Assembly (NCBI RefSeq): GCF_900114645.1
Contig: NZ_FOTR01000020.1
Location: forward strand, 1-52,655
Length of the DNA stretch: 52,655 nt
Reading direction: 5' to 3'
Origin: Gracilibacillus orientalis
GTDB lineage: Bacteria; Bacillota; Bacilli; Bacillales; Amphibacillaceae
Each line of letters begins with the position of its first letter. The first letter of the stretch is position 1. Made by a program: the position numbers and the translations under genes. Below, piece by piece: positions 48,956-52,655 of this stretch. The notes under the pieces are model-generated. The model was not told where the DNA came from, did no database searches, and saw only the letters and a list, made by a program, of their open reading frames with translations.

Positions 48956-50464
48956 TTATTCTTCGTTTTGCTTTTGGTAGTCTTCGGTATATTCCTCGAT
49001 AACTTGAGCGCCGCCCGCTTCTTTCCATTTTTCAATTGCTTCATCAAATCCTGCTTCGTCGATTTGACCTAAGAAGAATTGGTAGGCAGCATCCTCCATA
49101 ATTTGATTGAGTGTCTCGGATTTATCAGCCCATGTTGGAGAGTCTAATGAGGCTGTCGGATCGTGAACCAAGTAATCACTGTTATCTTCATACAATTCGT
49201 CTGCTTTAGCACGTGGTTCGTACTCATAGTAACCAGTATAACGGCCATTAGTTTCAGGTTCTCCAATTTCTAAAGGTGTATAAGGTCGGATTTCTTGGTT
49301 GTACGTATCTTCATTTTCCTCGATTACTTTTGCAAAATCATCTACTACCTCATAATGTTCTCCTTCAACACCCCAATAAAGCAAGTTAGAACCTTCAGGA
49401 GTCATTAAATAATCGAAAAATCCAAGAATTCCTTTTAACTCTTCTTCTGTCTCAATAGATTGTTTCGGGAAAATAAGCATACTGCCATAGCCGGGAATTG
49501 CACGAGTTCGATATTCCCCGTCAGGGCCTTCAATGTAATTGTGCACATCTAATTCTACATCTGGATTAATGGCAACTGCATCGCGATGCATTGGTTCCAC
49601 ATCACCCATCGTACCAATATAAACACCCGCTGTACCATTCTTTAACATTTCTTGTTGGTCTGTTTTACTTGTAACGGGAGCATCTTTGTTGATATAACCG
49701 TTATCAAACAAACTTTTGAAATAGTCCATTGCTTCACGGTATTCAGGAAACATAAATTGTGGTAAAAGTTGGCCATCTTTTTCTCCCCAGACATTAGGGG
49801 CGCCATGCCACGTCGCAAAGTTTTCAAAGGTTCCTAATATTTCACGGTCGGTTATGCCGATCGTGTCATCCTGACCGTTACCATCAGGATCATCTTCAGT
49901 GAAAGCTCTCATCATTTCGTATAATTCATCAAGGTTTGTTGGTGCATCAAGGCCTAGTTCCTCTGCCCAGTCTTTGCGGTATATAATTCCTTGTCGAGAA
50001 AGAGGGCGACCTGCATAAAGGGTATAAAGCTTACCATCGATCATCGTGTTTTTTAGAATGTTCTCATTTAGTTGGTTTAAGTTAGGGAATTCTTCCAAGT
50101 AGGGTCCGATTTCCCAATATTGCCCATCACGCACTGCTTCTTTTTGTTGATCTAATGTCACGTCTTTTAGTAAAAATACATCAGGAAGACTGCTAGTTGC
50201 GATTTGTGAATTCAAACTTTCTGCATAATTGTTGTCAGGCACCCAGCGAATATCTAATTCTGTATTTGTAGCTTCTTCTAAAAGTTCTTCCAGACGACTG
50301 TCAGGTACCTCTGGAACGTGCAGGTTGAACATCATGGAAATTTCTTGTGGCTCATCGCCATCACCCTTATTATTTGAAGCGCTTTCATTTTCTGAACAAG
50401 CAAATAGAAACATTGCTAATGATACAAACATGAAAAAAACCAGTCGAGTTCTCTTTTTAATCAT
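48956..50464 (-). CDS. Extracellular substrate-binding lipoprotein (ABC sugar-type, LplA-like)
   Basis: 502 residues from the ATG at 50464 (AAGGGG about 10 nt upstream); the longer TTG-initiated frame lacks a site. Lipoprotein signal with lipobox LFAC, then a Ser/Asn/Asp linker and a family 1 solute-binding fold: an N-terminal lobe with DVFLLKDVTLDQ, WAEELGLDAPTNLDELYEMM, a calcium-like DDPDGNGQDD motif and GVYIGTMGDV. Such proteins usually bind oligosaccharides and sit beside two permease genes (LplB/LplC type). No permease or ATPase lies in the window on either side, and a terminator follows, so it is an orphan here. Confidence 0.85.
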   Translation of the reverse strand: MIKKRTRLVFFMFVSLAMFLFACSENESASNNKGDGDEPQEISMMFNLHVPEVPDSRLEELLEEATNTELDIRWVPDNNYAESLNSQIATSSLPDVFLLKDVTLDQQKEAVRDGQYWEIGPYLEEFPNLNQLNENILKNTMIDGKLYTLYAGRPLSRQGIIYRKDWAEELGLDAPTNLDELYEMMRAFTEDDPDGNGQDDTIGITDREILGTFENFATWHGAPNVWGEKDGQLLPQFMFPEYREAMDYFKSLFDNGYINKDAPVTSKTDQQEMLKNGTAGVYIGTMGDVEPMHRDAVAINPDVELDVHNYIEGPDGEYRTRAIPGYGSMLIFPKQSIETEEELKGILGFFDYLMTPEGSNLLYWGVEGEHYEVVDDFAKVIEENEDTYNQEIRPYTPLEIGEPETNGRYTGYYEYEPRAKADELYEDNSDYLVHDPTASLDSPTWADKSETLNQIMEDAAYQFFLGQIDEAGFDEAIEKWKEAGGAQVIEEYTEDYQKQNEE

Positions 50465-50546
50465 CTTTTGCAACCCCTTTTTTAAAAAAGTGATAAACCA
50501 AATAAACAAGCAACCTCAATGAATTAAACGCCCCTCCTTATTTATT

Positions 50547-50556
50547 ACAACGTTGT
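50547..50556. promoter_or_regulatory. LacI-style palindrome upstream of the substrate-binding protein gene
   Basis: ACAACGTTGT is a perfect palindrome with a central CG, about 85 bases upstream of the start on the - strand, the position of a LacI-family operator. Inference from form and place. Confidence 0.4.
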
Positions 50557-50561
50557 TATTT

Positions 50562-50577
50562 TCAGGTAATAACCTGA
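50562..50577. promoter_or_regulatory. Second inverted repeat upstream of the substrate-binding protein gene
   Basis: TCAGGT-AATA-ACCTGA is perfect over 6-bp arms, next to the palindrome at 50547-50556. Possible second operator. Confidence 0.35.
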
Positions 50578-50675
50578 GTGAAATTATTATATGCAAATTC
50601 ACCTCGAAAGTAAATAGCAATCTGGAAATTAACTATCCTTCGACAAAAAAATTATCTGGCAACACCCAAAAGAAA

Positions 50676-50712
50676 ACAACCGATCTGTAAATCAGCTATA
50701 TTGATCGATTGT
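50676..50712 (-). terminator. Intrinsic terminator of sda
   Basis: On the - strand ACAATCGATC pairs with GATCGGTTGT (one G-U pair), followed by TTTCTTTT; it starts 14 bases after the sda stop. Confidence 0.75.
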
Positions 50713-50725
50713 TTTTTTAGCAGTA

Positions 50726-50869
50726 TTACGCTTCTAATCTATCTATTCTTATTTGTCGATTGTTCATTTCTGATTCTAATAGTTTAATAAATTCTTCGTT
50801 GACTTTATGTTTTTTAGCAGCACAATAAAGTTCAACTAACTTTTCGTTAGTAAGAAGTTGCATACTCAT
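50726..50869 (-). CDS. sda: Sporulation checkpoint protein Sda (histidine-kinase inhibitor)
   Basis: A 47-codon gene behind a strong GGGAGG site 8 nt before its ATG. The product begins MSMQLLTNEKLVELYCAA, continues KKHKVNEEFIKLLESEM and ends in a short basic tail. Length (B. subtilis Sda has 46 or 52 residues depending on start), the two-helix pattern, and the L-[IV]-E-x-Y and [DE]-F-I-x-L-[LI]-E-x-E motifs fit Sda, which binds sporulation kinases and blocks entry into sporulation when replication is disturbed. It has its own terminator. A Spo0A-box-like TGTCGAA lies about 80 bases upstream. DnaA boxes, which control sda in B. subtilis, were not seen. Confidence 0.82.
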   Translation of the reverse strand: MSMQLLTNEKLVELYCAAKKHKVNEEFIKLLESEMNNRQIRIDRLEA

Positions 50870-51198
50870 TTTTATTCCTCCCGAGTTAATAAAAAATGAC
50901 TTTCATTACTTTTTATTAAAGGTCATTCAACATCTTCTCTATAAAAAATGTCGAAAGTTCAATATAAAAGTACTAATATGTATGAATTTGTTTAAAAATA
51001 TACCCTCATTTCTTGTTGAAATAAACAAAAAAATATCAGAATTGTCAATTTATATTAATATATTAAAAAAAATGTTAAAAAAATGAAATTAAGAAATGGA
51101 TTGTCCCTTTAGTATTTAGTTATGGGTTAAAGTCAAAAAATAACAAGGAGGATAGTAAAATATACCCATATTTCTAGATTACTTAAGGAGGTCAAGAA
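50870..51198. other. Divergent promoter region between sda and the surface-protein gene
   Basis: 329 bp, very AT-rich. It contains TGTCGAA (50949-50955), a possible Spo0A box; an inverted repeat TATGGGT (51121-51127) / ACCCATA (51164-51170) that encloses an AAGGAGGA without a start codon; and the real AAGGAGG before the ATG at 51199. No clear promoter hexamers were assigned. Confidence 0.45.
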
Positions 51199-52655
51199 AT
51201 GCGTTTAAAAGGTAAAAAGAATATCGATTTTTGTAAAAGAATGAATAATCGACATCGACAAAGAATGTCCAGCACTAAGAAAATGATTGCTGCTTCTGCA
51301 GCTGCGGTACTTATAGCTTCTACTACACCAGTAACGATTGATGGATACTTAGGTAAATATATTCCAAGCTCTCAATCCGAAGTGCAAGCTGCTAGTTTGG
51401 CTGAGGTGCAATTATTATCAGATGTGGATGTAACTGCAGCTTTAACAGAAAACGCCGACGATTATACTCTGGACTTAGGGTTAACTGGTACAGGTGTAAA
51501 TGCAGAGCTTATTGGTCCTGAACGAACTGTTGTATTTCATGCGGAAGAATTAGCAGGAATACTAACTGCGGATGAACAAGCGGATGTTTCAGTTGAAATT
51601 TTACCCTTAACAATGGCTGATTTACCTCTATTAAATGATGCTATCGGCGGAGTAACTGGTACGCTAACTGATTTAACAACAGCAGTGGTTGAAGAAATTG
51701 ATACTTTCGTAAGTGATGGACCATTAGATGGACTCGTTGAAGTTAACGGAGTAGCTGAATTAAACACAGCTATTGATAACTTAAACAACCTAGACAGTGC
51801 TCTAGCTGATTTATTAGACTATGAAGATCAAGTCACTGCAACGGTGAATGAAGATGGATCAATTGTTGTCAACTTTGGAGATGGTTTAGGTAACCACTTA
51901 GAAACAGCAGTACAAGATGTAGTAAACGCAACAATACAAGATGTATTAACTGCCATTGATAATTTAGATGTTGTACTATTAGATGGGGTAGATGATCCAT
52001 TAGGAATAATCAGTGGGACATTAGATACGTTAGTTTCCACTATTTTGGATCCTTTCAAAGAAGAAGCGGTCTCAATAGTTAGTGGCTTAACAGATGGTTT
52101 AGCAGATGGATCTATCGATCTAGCTAATGATCTGGCAGGAGCTCAAATATTAGGTACTACAACAGTAGATGTAACAGCAACCATTTCAAAACCAACTGGA
52201 ATCAGTGGTGATGTACCTGTTTATGGTGCAGGAATTAGTGATTCTGTTGTTGATGCGGAATTATTAAGTAGTTTAGAAGATGCAGGTACAGTCACATTTA
52301 ATGAAGATGTAACTGCTCCTGTATTGGATTCCACAGAAATTGATGGAAACAGTACAGATGGGTACATTGTGTCCGGTGCAGGTGATGAGCCAGGTGATAC
52401 TGTAACAGTGTATAATCTAGCAGATGAACCTGTTGGTGAAGGTGCCATTGCAGCAGATGGAACGTTTACTATAAATGTAGCTCCTGATTTAGTTGAAACT
52501 GGGGAAGATTTATCTGTTATTGCTACGGATGAAGCTGGAAATGAAAGTGAACCGGTAGCTGTAGTCGTACCAGAAGACCCAGCCGTTGATACAGATGAAG
52601 ATGGCCTAACAGATGAGGAAGAAGCAGACTTAGGTACAGATCCAGAAAATGCTGA
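51199..52655 (+). CDS. Large secreted surface/adhesive protein, N-terminal part (3' truncated by window edge)
   Basis: The frame is open from the ATG at 51199 (AAGGAGG 8 nt upstream) to the end of the window, 485 codons, so the stop lies outside. The N-terminus is unusually long and basic (about 30 residues rich in Lys/Arg) before a hydrophobic segment (MIAASAAAVLIAS), like the extended signal peptides of large surface proteins. An acidic beta-rich adhesive domain follows (SLAEVQLLSDVDV, RTVVFHAEELAGIL, repeated DNLN/DGLG segments). A bacterial Ig-like module lies near residues 365-455 (VTAPVLDSTEIDGNSTDG ... ATDEAGNES), and the start of calcium-binding type-3 repeats (DTDEDGLTDEEEADLGTDP) comes last. 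It is probably a biofilm or adhesion protein whose repeats continue beyond the window. Confidence 0.85.
   Translation, partial: MRLKGKKNIDFCKRMNNRHRQRMSSTKKMIAASAAAVLIASTTPVTIDGYLGKYIPSSQSEVQAASLAEVQLLSDVDVTAALTENADDYTLDLGLTGTGVNAELIGPERTVVFHAEELAGILTADEQADVSVEILPLTMADLPLLNDAIGGVTGTLTDLTTAVVEEIDTFVSDGPLDGLVEVNGVAELNTAIDNLNNLDSALADLLDYEDQVTATVNEDGSIVVNFGDGLGNHLETAVQDVVNATIQDVLTAIDNLDVVLLDGVDDPLGIISGTLDTLVSTILDPFKEEAVSIVSGLTDGLADGSIDLANDLAGAQILGTTTVDVTATISKPTGISGDVPVYGAGISDSVVDAELLSSLEDAGTVTFNEDVTAPVLDSTEIDGNSTDGYIVSGAGDEPGDTVTVYNLADEPVGEGAIAADGTFTINVAPDLVETGEDLSVIATDEAGNESEPVAVVVPEDPAVDTDEDGLTDEEEADLGTDPENA

Overview
The window looks like a chromosomal segment of a low-GC Gram-positive endospore former, most likely a halotolerant Bacillaceae of the Gracilibacillus/Virgibacillus/Oceanobacillus type. 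Reasons: AT-rich DNA, strong AGGAGG ribosome-binding sites, a B. subtilis-order rbsRKDACB operon, a small sda sporulation-checkpoint gene, CcpA-like cre sites and LPxTA sortase signals. The genus is an inference; no rRNA or tRNA is present to fix it.

Layout. (1) 1-18930: three giant sortase-anchored surface proteins, all on +. They are a left-truncated SpaA-repeat protein (1-2076), a 2645-residue protein with adhesin-like N-terminal domains and 12 Cna-B-type modules (3020-10957), and a 2168-residue SpaA-repeat protein (12424-18930). The last has a clear class I c-di-GMP riboswitch plus intrinsic terminator in its leader (about 11955-12082), tying this adhesin to the motile/sessile switch. All three end in LPxTA instead of LPxTG. 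(2) 19142-25422, all on -: two paralogous response regulators (receiver, winged helix, SARP/BTAD-type C-terminus) and a 7TMR-DISM hybrid histidine kinase that carries a second, LytS-like kinase module. (3) 25667-31293, +: complete ribose operon rbsRKDACB behind a promoter and a palindromic operator. (4) 32059-35688, +: a secreted multidomain PL1 pectate lyase whose base composition is much more GC-rich than its surroundings, preceded by a perfect cre site; probably acquired horizontally. (5) 36057-41329, +: a PrpR-like regulator with a degenerate AAA+ domain, then a KdgT-family permease, a DUF1537 acid-sugar kinase and a PdxA2-type dehydrogenase. This is a D-threonate/erythronate-type catabolic operon with twin 18-bp inverted repeats around its promoter. 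(6) 42484-47498, +: rifampicin phosphotransferase next to a HelD-type RNA polymerase-recycling helicase, a plausible two-part rifamycin-resistance cassette. (7) 41400-41843 and 47585-48913: an intact NERD-domain gene followed by an array of 51-bp hairpin repeats, plus decayed copies of the same gene, one of which sits beside a second 51-bp array. (8) 48956-50464 (-): an orphan lipoprotein substrate-binding protein; 50726-50869 (-): sda; 51199 to the right edge (+): the N-terminus of another large surface protein.

How the parts fit: most genes concern life on plant or polysaccharide surfaces (adhesins, pectate lyase, ribose and acid-sugar uptake). The most unusual items are the c-di-GMP control of an LPxTA adhesin, the dimeric repeat architecture of the adhesins, the GAFTGA-less PrpR regulator with paired operators, the rph-helD pair, and the NERD gene with its 51-bp hairpin arrays and relics.
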